Assembly (NCBI GenBank): GCA_001602925.1
Contig: LUZT01000006.1
Coordinates: 696,438 to 760,437 of the forward strand
Length of the DNA: 64,000 nt
Direction: 5' to 3'
From: Chlorobiales bacterium Clorobi_01
GTDB lineage: Bacteria > Bacteroidota > Chlorobiia > Chlorobiales > Chlorobiaceae
Positions 1 through 10,713 of this stretch are shown piece after piece. The position numbers and the translations under genes were made by a program. The notes beneath the pieces were generated by a model. The model ran no database searches and was not told the DNA's origin. It worked only from the letters and a program-made list of their open reading frames with translations. Position 1 is the stretch's first letter; each line of letters starts with the position of its first letter.

Positions 1-672
1 GGGATCGGATTGTGGCGGAATGCCGTATCGGTCGAAACGGTGGTCAGCGCTGCCGGGTTGGCATTTACCCTGAAAAGGCGTCCGGCTTTCGATCATGCGG
101 TCATGACCATGGATGCTCACCGGCCGTTTTGCCGGTTTACGCCAATTGGCCGCGATCCTGATATAACCGGCGTGCTCGACGGGGGCGATGTGCGTCTGGA
201 AACCGCCCAGGGGCAGGTCATCAGTGAGCGCAGGAGTGTGCGTGATTATTTCAAGGCAGGACGGCGGTTGTTCTGGTGGGACGATCTCGATATGTCCTAT
301 TTCGCAAACTACGCTTCCTGGAACTACTTCACCCTGCCCGCGCTGCTTTTGCGCGAGGATATCGAATGGCGCGAGCCTGAACCGGGGAGGCTTTGCGCCG
401 TTTTTCCTGCCCATATTCCTACCCACAGCCGAGAGCAGCAGTTCCGGTTCGATCGCAACACCGGCCTCCTGATCCAGCACGATTACACGGCGGACATCAT
501 CAGTCCACTCGCCACGGCGGCAAATGTTGTTCGACAACATTCTGAAAACGCCGACGGGCTGGTGTATCCCTCTGAAAGAGTGGTTACACCGAGAAGTTTC
601 CGGGGGAATCCATTGCGCAAGCCGGTGCTCATTCATCTTCAGATTCACGATTACCGGGTGAAACGGAAATAA
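1..672 (+). CDS. Conserved hypothetical protein, probably cut by the left window edge
   Basis: The reading frame is open from base 1 and ends at the TAA at 670-672. The first possible start inside the window is a TTG at base 10 with no visible ribosome site, so the true start probably lies upstream. The visible 220 residues are rich in Trp, Tyr and Phe in the middle (WWDDLDMSYFANYASWNYF) and end in a basic tail. The later part contains HSENADGLVYPSERVVTPR. I recall similar unannotated proteins in other bacteria but know no function. No signal peptide or membrane segment is seen in the visible part. Confidence 0.6.
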   Translation, partial: GIGLWRNAVSVETVVSAAGLAFTLKRRPAFDHAVMTMDAHRPFCRFTPIGRDPDITGVLDGGDVRLETAQGQVISERRSVRDYFKAGRRLFWWDDLDMSYFANYASWNYFTLPALLLREDIEWREPEPGRLCAVFPAHIPTHSREQQFRFDRNTGLLIQHDYTADIISPLATAANVVRQHSENADGLVYPSERVVTPRSFRGNPLRKPVLIHLQIHDYRVKRK

Positions 673-758
673 ACGGTAACGCTGCTTGAGAGGAACTATC
701 TCGTTTTTTTTGTTATTGTTATCATTGTTGGTGAATAAGAGAATCCACTCGTTTCAGA

Positions 759-2081
759 ATGGTTTGGGCAATGATAAAGATGCTTTTGAAATTCAGCGTT
801 ATTCCGGCGATTGCTTTGCTCTTGCTTGTCGCTTCAACGGCGGTGCAGGCCGCGCAGATCCGCAGCATGTCGCTGACGGGGAGCGTTAACCCCGGTAGTG
901 CAGCATATTTTCTCCGGGTGCTTGATGAGGCGAACCGGGATAACGACACGTTGCTGCTCGTGGAACTCGATACGCCGGGCGGGCTTGTCGCCTCTCTCCG
1001 CCAGATGGTGCAGGGGGTGATGGCTTCGAAAGTGCCTGTCGTCGTGTACGTCGCACCGTCCGGGGCACAGGCAGCTTCGGCGGGTGCGCTGCTTCTGCTT
1101 TCCTCGCATGTGGCGGCGATGGCTCCGGGCACCGAAACCGGCGCGGCGCATCCGGTCGATATTAGCGGTGGCGGAGATAAGGGAAGTGTGATGGGCAGGA
1201 AAATCGAGAACGATCTTGCAGCCTTTGCCCGCAGTCTTGCGCAAAAGCGTGGCCGCAGTCCCGAATGGGCTGAGCGGGCCGTGCGGGAGAGCATCGCATC
1301 GACGGCATCGGAAGCGCTCGCGGCGGGCGTGATCGATACCGTGGCGGACAATCGCAAGGAGCTGCTCGTGTCCCTCGATGGCCGCAAAGTCGAGACAGCT
1401 ATCGGTGAATTGATCATTCGCACAACAAATGTGCCAGTTAAGGAAGCGTCCCCAACTTTCGGCGAAGAGGTGATGATGGCTATCGCCGATCCAAACATCG
1501 CTTATTTTCTGCTACTGCTCGGCCTGGCCGGTCTCTGGTTCGAGCTTTCGACACCGGGTGCGGTGCTGCCGGGCGTGGCCGGAGCGATTGCCCTTGTGCT
1601 CGGCGCGTGGGCCATGCAGCTCCTGTCGGTCAACGTCACCGGCCTCCTGCTCATTCTGCTCGCCATCCTCTTTTTCGGGCTGGAAATCTTCGTGGTCAGC
1701 AGCGGAGCGCTCGCGATCGCCGGTCTGGTCGCGCTTTTCATAGGTTCGGTCATGGTGTTCAATCAGCCGGAGTTAGGCCTCGTCATCAACTGGTGGGTTT
1801 TTCTTCCGCTTTTTCTTTCATTTTCGGCGGGAGTCCTGTTACTTGTCTTTGTGGTGCTTCGTTCCACCAGACGCAAGGCGATCTCCGGCAGGGAGGGGCT
1901 GGTCGGTGAAACAGGTACCGTTGAACGAGCCATCGGAGAGGGCAAGGGCGGCAAGGTGTTTGTGCATGGCGAACTTTGGGACGCATCGGCAAACGGTTTG
2001 ATTCCTGCCGGATCACAGGTAACGGTCACAGGGATCGAGGGGATGAGGCTCATGGTGAAACAAAATAGCAAGGAGGAGTGA
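759..2081 (+). CDS. NfeD family membrane-bound serine protease (ClpP-like)
   Basis: At 440 residues this is the long NfeD1b type. It has an N-terminal signal or anchor segment, a ClpP-class protease domain (about residues 30-210, with the nucleophile region [10 protein letters not shown]), four or so membrane segments (about 240-370) and a C-terminal OB-fold NfeD domain. Such proteases are known to cleave hydrophobic stretches of partner stomatins. The slipin gene follows after one base, so the two are almost certainly co-transcribed and work together in membrane quality control. The ATG at 759 is used; a second in-frame ATG at 771 would remove only four residues. Confidence 0.88.
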   Translation: MVWAMIKMLLKFSVIPAIALLLLVASTAVQAAQIRSMSLTGSVNPGSAAYFLRVLDEANRDNDTLLLVELDTPGGLVASLRQMVQGVMASKVPVVVYVAPSGAQAASAGALLLLSSHVAAMAPGTETGAAHPVDISGGGDKGSVMGRKIENDLAAFARSLAQKRGRSPEWAERAVRESIASTASEALAAGVIDTVADNRKELLVSLDGRKVETAIGELIIRTTNVPVKEASPTFGEEVMMAIADPNIAYFLLLLGLAGLWFELSTPGAVLPGVAGAIALVLGAWAMQLLSVNVTGLLLILLAILFFGLEIFVVSSGALAIAGLVALFIGSVMVFNQPELGLVINWWVFLPLFLSFSAGVLLLVFVVLRSTRRKAISGREGLVGETGTVERAIGEGKGGKVFVHGELWDASANGLIPAGSQVTVTGIEGMRLMVKQNSKEE

Positions 2082-2082
2082 T

Positions 2083-2832
2083 ATGCTTTCAATGAATATC
2101 CTGGTTTTACTGGTGCTCGCGGTGGCGTTTTTCGTTTCCGCAGTCAAGATCATGCCCGAATACGAGCGGGCGGTTATTTTCCGGCTTGGCCGGATTATCG
2201 GAGCCAAGGGGCCGGGCCTCATCATTCTGATTCCCTATATCGACCGGATGGTGAGGGTTGACCTGAGAACGGTGACGCTTGACGTGCCTCCGCAGGACAT
2301 CATCACCCGCGACAATGTTTCGGTGAAAGTGAGCGCCGTGGTCTATTTTCGGGTGCTCGACCCGATCAAGGCGATCATCGATGTAGCCGATTTCCATTTC
2401 GCCACCTCGCAGCTTGCCCAGACGACCCTGCGCAGCGTTTGCGGGCAGGGCGAGATGGATAATCTGCTCGCTGAGCGTGACGAGATCAATGAACGCATCC
2501 AGTCCATTCTCGACAAGGATACCGCGCCTTGGGGGGTGAAGGTCGGCAAGGTCGAGGTGAAGGAGATCGATCTTCCCGAGGAGATGCGCCGGGCCATGGC
2601 CAAGCAGGCCGAGGCCGAACGGGAGCGCCGTTCGAAGGTCATCAACGCCGAGGGCGAGTACCAGGCGGCGCAACGCCTGGCCGATGCGGCGGAAATCATC
2701 ACGCAAAATCCGGCAGCCCTGCAGTTGCGTTACCTCCAGACATTGCGTGATATCGCAACCGAAAACAACTCGACCACGATTTTCCCGGTACCGGTGGACC
2801 TCATCAAGATGTTTTTCGAAAAGAAATCCTGA
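2083..2832 (+). CDS. Slipin / stomatin-like SPFH-domain protein
   Basis: 249 residues with one N-terminal membrane segment followed by an SPFH (band 7) domain. Typical stomatin signatures are visible: [32 protein letters not shown] and the helical [16 protein letters not shown] region that drives oligomer formation. It starts one base after the stop of the NfeD-type protease, the classic stomatin operon partner (the STOPP pair). The likely role is a membrane scaffold and substrate or regulator of the NfeD protease. Confidence 0.9.
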   Translation: MLSMNILVLLVLAVAFFVSAVKIMPEYERAVIFRLGRIIGAKGPGLIILIPYIDRMVRVDLRTVTLDVPPQDIITRDNVSVKVSAVVYFRVLDPIKAIIDVADFHFATSQLAQTTLRSVCGQGEMDNLLAERDEINERIQSILDKDTAPWGVKVGKVEVKEIDLPEEMRRAMAKQAEAERERRSKVINAEGEYQAAQRLADAAEIITQNPAALQLRYLQTLRDIATENNSTTIFPVPVDLIKMFFEKKS

Positions 2833-2865
2833 ACCGTTTTTTTTCAACCATCAAACGATACGGCC

Positions 2866-3324
2866 ATGATTACCATCAAGTCGATTCTCTGCCCGATGGA
2901 TTTTTCCGACGCATCGAAGAATGCGTACCGGTATGCCTGTGAGTTTGCCAGGTCTATGGGCTCGAAGGTAATATTGCTGAACGTGATCGAACCTCGTCCG
3001 ATAGCTGCGGAGATGAGCCTGAACTATATTCCGCTTGAAGAAGACCTTGCCGCAGCAGCAAAGGAGGATTTTATCCCGCTGGTTAAGGATGCGGAGGCCA
3101 TGGGGATCGATGTCACTGCTGATGTGACTATCGGCTTGCCTGCTGAATCGATTCTTCAGCATGTCGCCGATCTCGATGTGAGCATGCTCATCATGGGCTC
3201 GCACGGCAAGACCGGTCTCAGTCGTCTCCTCATGGGTAGCGTGGCCGAAGCGGTGATACGAAAAGCAACTGTCCCCGTGCTGATTGTCAAGGCAAATGAA
3301 AAGGAGTTTATCAGCGAAGAGTAG
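2866..3324 (+). CDS. Universal stress protein, UspA family
   Basis: 152 residues forming a single Usp domain. It begins ITIKSILCPMDFSDASKNAYRYA and carries the ATP-binding loop GSHGKTGLSRLLMGSVAEAVIRKATVPVLIVK near the end, matching the G-2x-G-9x-G-S/T motif, so it is an ATP-binding Usp. It lies 33 bases after the slipin gene and may be read through from the NfeD operon. Usp proteins help survival under starvation and stress; the specific role cannot be told. Confidence 0.88.
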   Translation: MITIKSILCPMDFSDASKNAYRYACEFARSMGSKVILLNVIEPRPIAAEMSLNYIPLEEDLAAAAKEDFIPLVKDAEAMGIDVTADVTIGLPAESILQHVADLDVSMLIMGSHGKTGLSRLLMGSVAEAVIRKATVPVLIVKANEKEFISEE

Positions 3325-3356
3325 GGGCGGGGGAGAATGATGAATTGAAATCCGTA

Positions 3357-3385
3357 GGGGCGGCTCTTGTGGCCGCCCCGTGGTT
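3357..3385. terminator. GC-rich hairpin after the Usp gene
   Basis: GGGGCGGC at 3357-3364 pairs with GCCGCCCC at 3372-3379 and is followed by GTGGTTTTT, so it can act as a terminator for the upstream plus-strand operon. The arm begins GTAGGGGCGG, a string also present at 3321-3330, which suggests a repeat-derived sequence. Confidence 0.55.
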
Positions 3386-3400
3386 TTTGTGCCGTTTTTC

Positions 3401-3431
3401 GATTGGACTGATTTGTCTGATCCAATCGATC
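3401..3431. repeat. Dispersed hairpin repeat, copy 1
   Basis: GATTGGA (3401-3407) pairs with TCCAATC (3421-3427). The 25 bases 3407-3431 recur in inverted orientation at 14720-14744 with three mismatches. It lies 11 bases past the end of meaB and may help end transcription from that side. Confidence 0.5.
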
Positions 3432-3441
3432 AGTCTGATCT

Positions 3442-4440
3442 TTACTTTCTCCAAAATGCTTTCAGCAGCTCCACGGCTCCGGTGAAAGGACTGAGCTTTC
3501 CGGCGAGCACTTGTTGCTCGACCTCTGCTTTTGCGTCTTTGACCCACACCGCGTTGTAGAACTGGCGCTTCAGTTGCTCTTCGGCGATGGCGTGGAGCAG
3601 GTGGCGCGACTGCTCCCGGCGCTGCTCGCTCCACTCGCCGCTTTGCTGCATGGCTGCGGCAAACGCTTCGATAGTTTTCCACACTTCGCTGACGCCCGTG
3701 CCCTCGAGTGCCGAGGTGAGCAACACCTTTCGTGTCCATCCCGAATGCTTCTCCGGCAGGAGCCTGAGCGCAGCCTCGAAATCGGCTTTAGAGTTTTCGG
3801 CGATGGTCAGCCGTCCGGAGTCCGCCTTGTTGACGGCCACGAGGTCGGCAATCTCCATGATGCCGCGCTTGATGCCCTGCAGCTCGTCGCCGGAGCCGGG
3901 GAGCATGAGCAGCAAAATGAAATCCACCATCGAGTTCACCACGATCTCCGACTGGCCGACGCCGACCGTTTCGACGATGATGACCTCGTATCCAGCGGCT
4001 TCGCAAAGCAAAATCGTTTCGTGCGTTCGCGGGGAGGTGCCGCCGAGGAAGCCCGACGACGGCGTCGGGCGGATGAAGGCTTCCTGGCGAGCGGCGAGCC
4101 GCTCCATGCGCGATTTGTCGCCGAGGATGCTGCCCTTCGAGCGCGAGCTGCTGGGGTCGATGGCAAGCACCGCCACCCGTTTGCCCTGACGAACGAGGTC
4201 AAGGCCGAGTGCTTCGATGAAGGTGCTCTTGCCCGCGCCCGGCGCTCCGGTGACGCCGATGCGGATCGAAGCGCTTCCGTCGCCGAGGCAGCGGTCGAGA
4301 ATCTCGTGCGCCAGCTGCTCGTGCTCCGGGCGGCTCGACTCGACGAGCGTGATGGCGCGGCTCAACAGGCGGCGGTCGCCGTTCCTGATGCCTTCGACGA
4401 ACTCCTCGACCGTGGGTTCATGCCGATGCCTGCCGCTCAT
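3442..4440 (-). CDS. meaB: Methylmalonyl-CoA mutase-associated GTPase MeaB
   Basis: 332 residues of the MeaB/ArgK G3E GTPase family, which gates loading of intact adenosylcobalamin onto methylmalonyl-CoA mutase and protects the enzyme from inactivation. The Walker A motif GVTGAPGAGKST lies near residue 60, followed by the switch region with VIIVETVGVGQSE and the base-recognition NKAD motif. It is the last gene of the minus-strand propionate operon, 19 bases after mutB. Length and motifs are complete. Confidence 0.95.
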   Translation of the reverse strand: MSGRHRHEPTVEEFVEGIRNGDRRLLSRAITLVESSRPEHEQLAHEILDRCLGDGSASIRIGVTGAPGAGKSTFIEALGLDLVRQGKRVAVLAIDPSSSRSKGSILGDKSRMERLAARQEAFIRPTPSSGFLGGTSPRTHETILLCEAAGYEVIIVETVGVGQSEIVVNSMVDFILLLMLPGSGDELQGIKRGIMEIADLVAVNKADSGRLTIAENSKADFEAALRLLPEKHSGWTRKVLLTSALEGTGVSEVWKTIEAFAAAMQQSGEWSEQRREQSRHLLHAIAEEQLKRQFYNAVWVKDAKAEVEQQVLAGKLSPFTGAVELLKAFWRK

Positions 4441-4459
4441 CGCCTCGTCCGGTTTCCGC

Positions 4460-6579
<2,120 letters not shown>

Positions 6580-6583
<4 letters not shown>

Positions 6584-8328
6584 AGCACTCCGGTTTTGTG
6601 TTGCAGCGAAAGCAGGTCTGCATAAGCGTCGCTGCCGAGGTGGATGAAGCGGTCGAGTCCCGCCCGCAGAAGTTCGGCGGCGTTTTCCGGAGGTTTGGCC
6701 GCCATGACGATCACCGTCTCCTTGCGCAGCTCCTGAATTGTTTCGCAGACTTTCGCGACGCTCGCGAGATCGCTCTCGCCGCTCCAGCAGAAGACGACGA
6801 TGTCAGGCTCGTCACGGAGAAGCGCCCGGCAGTTGCAGGTTTTGGGGTCGAGTGTCACGGCTGGCATCACTTCGAAGCCGCCGCTTTTCAGGAAATCCTC
6901 GGCGAAGGCGGCCACCCGCAAGCTTTTCGACGGATCGCCGTGCAGCCAGAGCGCGGCGCGAGGCGTCGCGCCACCGGCGGCGACGTGCGCTGTCATGCGA
7001 AGCCGGAGCTGCTCGAACGCCTCGGCGGGCGCGTCGCTATTTTGAAGCGCGGCCGCGACTTCGGCGGACGGCGGCACGGTGTAGCGGTTGATGCCGACGA
7101 GCGTCCGGCGGCGGGTGTTGATCGCCTTGCGTTGCGCCTCGGCCGCCGGAGCGATCATTGCCGCGATGGTGCCGTTCGCTACGGCGACGCCAAGACCGCC
7201 CGTCGCCTCGATCCGCTGGAAGAGCGCCCAAGCCTCGCGGCAGAGCGCGGCGGTTATCGTTTCAATGTAGAACGACCCGGCGGCGGGATCGACGACGTGG
7301 CTGAGGTTCGACTCCTCCTGGAGCAGCAACTGGATGTTGCGCGTGACCCGCTCCGCGAACTCCGCTGAGACCGAACCGGCGTGGTCGAACGGCGCGAGTT
7401 GCAGCGTGTCGCATCCGCCGAGGATCGCCGCGAGCGCTTCGGTCGAGAGGCGCAGCAGGTTTGTGTAGGGATCGAGCGTCGAGATCGAGCGGATCGACGA
7501 GCGCACGAAAGTGCGCAGTTCGGGCATCGTTTCCGCCGGAACGCCATATGCCCCAAGCAGTTGCGGCCACATCGCGCGGAGCGCCCGCAATTTGGCGAGT
7601 TCGGGGAAGTGGCTGGTTCCGGCGGCAAACACGATCTCGATGGCGGACGCGGCTTCGGCGGCATCGATGCCAGCATCCCTCAACCGGCTGAGGCAGTCGC
7701 TCACGCCCGCCAGAGCGATGGCAAGCTCCTGAGTGATGGTCGCGCCCGCCTCGTGGAAGCGCACGGTATCGACGGCGATGGTGCGGAATTTCGATCCTCT
7801 CATATCCGCTGTCGGCAGCGGCAGGTCGTCATCCGGAGCCGAGAGCGCGTCGAAGAGCAGCGCGCCGGAGTTCGAGGCGAAGCCGGGTAGCGACACGAGC
7901 GAGTCGAGCAGCCATGCCGGATCGTCGATGGCTCCTGAAAAGTAGAACGCGATTTTCGCCGGATCGGCAGTATGCCGTGCTTCGAGCAGCCGCGCGATTT
8001 CGGCGCTCTCCTCCGTTCCCTCGAAGTGCAGCTCGATGGCGTTTGCGCCACCCGCCACGGCTTTGTCGAGCAGTGCCGGATCGTCCAGAATCTTGCTGGC
8101 GGAAATCTGCTGGCAGATGCGCCAGCGGTTCGTCGAGCGCCGGAATGGCACCTCTGGTGCGGACTCGGCAGTGTGGCGGTTGTGCCACGGCTCCATCGTG
8201 AAGCCTTCGGGGGTATCCCAGACGATTTTTGAAAAGTCTGTGCCTTTCAGCTCTTCGATCACTTTCGATTTCCACTGTTCGTAATCGACAGCGTTAAATC
8301 CGGAAAACAGCGATTCAGTATCGTTCAT
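6580..8328 (-). CDS. mutA: Methylmalonyl-CoA mutase, small (non-catalytic) subunit
   Basis: 582 residues homologous to the large subunit across the TIM barrel and the B12-like domain. The C-terminal domain lacks the DxHxxG cobalamin motif (the region reads [20 protein letters not shown]), as expected for the structural subunit of the heterodimer. It begins 12 bases after the carboxyltransferase gene and overlaps mutB by four bases. Confidence 0.94.
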
Positions 8329-8340
8329 CGGTCAAAATGT

Positions 8341-10161
8341 TCAGGTGTCCTGTCGAAACGAATGGTTGTCGATGATTCCGGCGATGCGGTCCTTCAGTTC
8401 GAGCGGATGAGCTACCATATCGACAAAGCCTTTCGACTGAAGCCAGCCGGTGGTCTGGAAATCCTTCGAGGTCTTTTTGCCGGTGTACTGCTCGATCACG
8501 CGTTTTCCTGAAAAGCCGATATTGCTCGCATTGTGCTCGAAAATCCTGATGCCGCGTGAGCCGAAGCCGATGGCCACGCCGCCGAGCGTCGGGTCGGTGA
8601 CGATGGTGATGACCGGTAGCCCGGCCTGTTCGACGAGCGACAGCGCCAGGTGAATTTTCGGAATGCTCACCATCGAGGAGCACCCCTCGTGCATTCGTGC
8701 TCCGCCGCCTGCCGCCTGGATGATGAGCGGGCGGCGATTCTCGATGGCGATCTTGGCGGCTCGCCACACCTTTTCGCCGGTGGACATGCAGAACGAGCCG
8801 CCGAGAAAGCCGAAGCTCGTGGCGCACAACACGACATCCTTACCATCAATCGCGCCGTCGCCCGTGATGAGTGCCGTCGTCATGCCGTTTTTCACGCGGT
8901 CTTCATGGAGCTTGTCGGCGTATTCGGGGAAATTCAGAATATCGCGGTCAACGATATAGCGAGTTTCCTGGTGCTCGGTGAACGAATTCTCGTCGAGTAT
9001 CAGTTCGATGTAGTCGCGGGCGCTGAGGCGGACATAGCGGTGGCCGCAGGTGGCGCAGACGAAATTGTCAGCCAGCAGCTTGCTGTAGAGCACCGGATCG
9101 ACGACATGCCTTTTATCATCGTTTCGGCAGCGCTTGTGGCGGCTGATGAAGAGGTTCTTTTTCGGCTTGTCGATGAAGAAAGAGACCTTTTTTTCATAGG
9201 TGCGGATATGCTCCTCGGTCGTCGTTTCCCACTGACCGATTTTCTGCCAGCGTTCGATGCGGCGCTGCTGAAGCGATTCGGCGGGCGCTTTGCCGAATGC
9301 CTCAATCCAGCGTCCCATCACCTCGCGGAACGATTCGAGCGCCTCGTTTTTGAAGCGGTGCGCCGGACCTGCCGGTTCGGGAATCAGCTCGTCCACGATG
9401 CCGTTTTTCATTCCCTCCTTCGAGGTGATCTGCGAGATTTCGGCGGCGAGGTTCGCCTTGTCCCTCGTCCGGAACAGAATCGACGAGCACGCTTCTGGCG
9501 AGATGACCAGGTAGGTCGAGTACTCCATCGCGAGTACCGCGTCACAGCCGGTCAGGGCGATGGCCCCGCCGCTGCATCCGCGATTGATGATGACCGAGAT
9601 GGTCGGTACGGTCGCCTCGGCGAGCGCCTGCATGCAGCGCCCGATCTTCCAGGCGATGCCTCCGGTTTCCGACTCCTCGGTCGGATCGGCTCCGGCGGTG
9701 TCGATCACCGTGATGACGGTGCGCCCCTCGCGTTCTGCGATGGCGATGGCATCGACTGCTTTTGCGTACGCAGCGGGAGTCGGCATGCCATGGTTCCATT
9801 TTCTGACCTCAGATTGATCCTGCATGATCCGGGTCAGTTCACCAAAGTCGGAGGTCGGTCCCGACTGCTGGCCGATGAGCATCACCGGCCAGACCTTGCC
9901 GTTGCGCCGGAGTTCGGCGCGGTGCGTCTGGATCAGGCAACTGCCGTGGAGATCGTTCGAAAGGCACTCTTCCACGTTGTCGAACACCGTGAGGTAGTCA
10001 AGGTACTTCGGGCGTTCGGGGTGAAACGAGAGCTGGTATTTTTCATATTCCGACAGCCGTTCGATGGAGTCGGTGCTGTAGCTGAACCCTTTTGTTTTTT
10101 CGAAAGGCAGGAAGAAGTGTTTCACAGGCAATGAATGAATTAATGATCGGGTTTGGGGCAC
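8341..10161 (-). CDS. Fused AccA-AccD-like acyl-CoA carboxyltransferase (probable propionyl-CoA carboxylase component)
   Basis: 606 residues. The N-terminal half (about 40-310) matches the acetyl-CoA carboxylase alpha subunit (RPKYLDYL, TVITVIDTAGADP, GCSGGAIAL, STYLVISPEACSSILF). The C-terminal half (about 350-600) matches the beta subunit (FGFLGGSFCMSTGEKVWRA, AAGGGARMHEG, VTDPTLGGVAIGFG). The order alpha-then-beta is the reverse of ordinary PccB/AccD-type fusions. The AccD zinc ribbon is half lost: Cys369-x2-Cys372 remain, but the first Cys pair, expected just before PVLY, is Arg and Val. Its place between epimerase and mutase suggests propionyl-CoA rather than acetyl-CoA as substrate. No biotin carboxylase or biotin carrier is next to it. 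The GTG at 10161 lacks a clear ribosome site; a GTG at 10125 is an alternative start. Confidence 0.85.
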   Translation of the reverse strand: MPQTRSLIHSLPVKHFFLPFEKTKGFSYSTDSIERLSEYEKYQLSFHPERPKYLDYLTVFDNVEECLSNDLHGSCLIQTHRAELRRNGKVWPVMLIGQQSGPTSDFGELTRIMQDQSEVRKWNHGMPTPAAYAKAVDAIAIAEREGRTVITVIDTAGADPTEESETGGIAWKIGRCMQALAEATVPTISVIINRGCSGGAIALTGCDAVLAMEYSTYLVISPEACSSILFRTRDKANLAAEISQITSKEGMKNGIVDELIPEPAGPAHRFKNEALESFREVMGRWIEAFGKAPAESLQQRRIERWQKIGQWETTTEEHIRTYEKKVSFFIDKPKKNLFISRHKRCRNDDKRHVVDPVLYSKLLADNFVCATCGHRYVRLSARDYIELILDENSFTEHQETRYIVDRDILNFPEYADKLHEDRVKNGMTTALITGDGAIDGKDVVLCATSFGFLGGSFCMSTGEKVWRAAKIAIENRRPLIIQAAGGGARMHEGCSSMVSIPKIHLALSLVEQAGLPVITIVTDPTLGGVAIGFGSRGIRIFEHNASNIGFSGKRVIEQYTGKKTSKDFQTTGWLQSKGFVDMVAHPLELKDRIAGIIDNHSFRQDT

Positions 10162-10290
10162 GTCTAAAAACTTATTCCGAGCCTCGATTGCTGCGTTGGA
10201 TGGCGCTCAAAATCCTTGCTTATTATCAGTGTTCCGGTTTCTGCGCTCCAGGCGTCTTGCGCTCGTCTCTCTCATGACACTTTTTTAGTG
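10160..10290. repeat. Possible small non-coding mobile element (MITE-like) inside the propionate operon
   Basis: This is the only long gap in the operon (123 bases). It starts CACGTCTAAAAACTT and ends near CACTTTTTTAGTGTG, whose reverse complement is CACACTAAAAAAGTG, so the ends form an imperfect inverted repeat. The right end overlaps the epimerase stop codon. No second copy is visible in the window, so the mobile nature is inference. Confidence 0.35.
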
Positions 10291-10698
10291 TGTGCCCTTC
10301 GGTTCAACGAATTCGACAAGCACGCGATTGGTCTGGCGCGGATGGAGAAAGACGATCTTCTTGCCCCCCGCGCCCGCCGATGGTTCACCAAGCGGAGTGA
10401 GGCCTTCATCGGCGGCCCGTTTGGCCTCCGCCTCAATGCCATCGGTCGCCAGCGCGATGTGGTGCATGCCTGCGCCGTTCTTCGAAAGGAATTTAGCAAT
10501 CGGCCCGTCATCGCCAAGCGGTTCGAGCAGTTCGATTTTAGTTTCTCCAATCGGAATGAATGCCGCGCGTACCTTTTCCGATGGCACTTCGTGGATTGCG
10601 ACCGCCGAGCGGTCGCATCCGAGGAGCTTTACCCAGATGTCGATGGCGCTTTCGAGGTGCTCAACCGCTATGGCGATGTGGTCGATTCTGTCGATCAT
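10285..10698 (-). CDS. mce: Methylmalonyl-CoA epimerase
   Basis: 137 residues of the VOC (glyoxalase-like) fold: IDHIAIAVEHLESAIDIW at the start, GMHHIALAT in the middle, and FLHPRQTNRVLVEFVEP at the end. The metal ligands are expected to be His8, the histidines of GMHHIAL and the Glu of VEFVEP. It converts (S)- to (R)-methylmalonyl-CoA, the form the mutase uses. It follows the synthetase gene by 15 bases. Confidence 0.93.
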   Translation of the reverse strand: MIDRIDHIAIAVEHLESAIDIWVKLLGCDRSAVAIHEVPSEKVRAAFIPIGETKIELLEPLGDDGPIAKFLSKNGAGMHHIALATDGIEAEAKRAADEGLTPLGEPSAGAGGKKIVFLHPRQTNRVLVEFVEPKGTH

Positions 10699-10713
10699 GG
10701 TGACGTTCAGTGG

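Noticed and set aside
8650-10134. 494-codon open frame on the plus strand
   Set aside because: Antisense to the fused carboxyltransferase gene; no recognisable motif.
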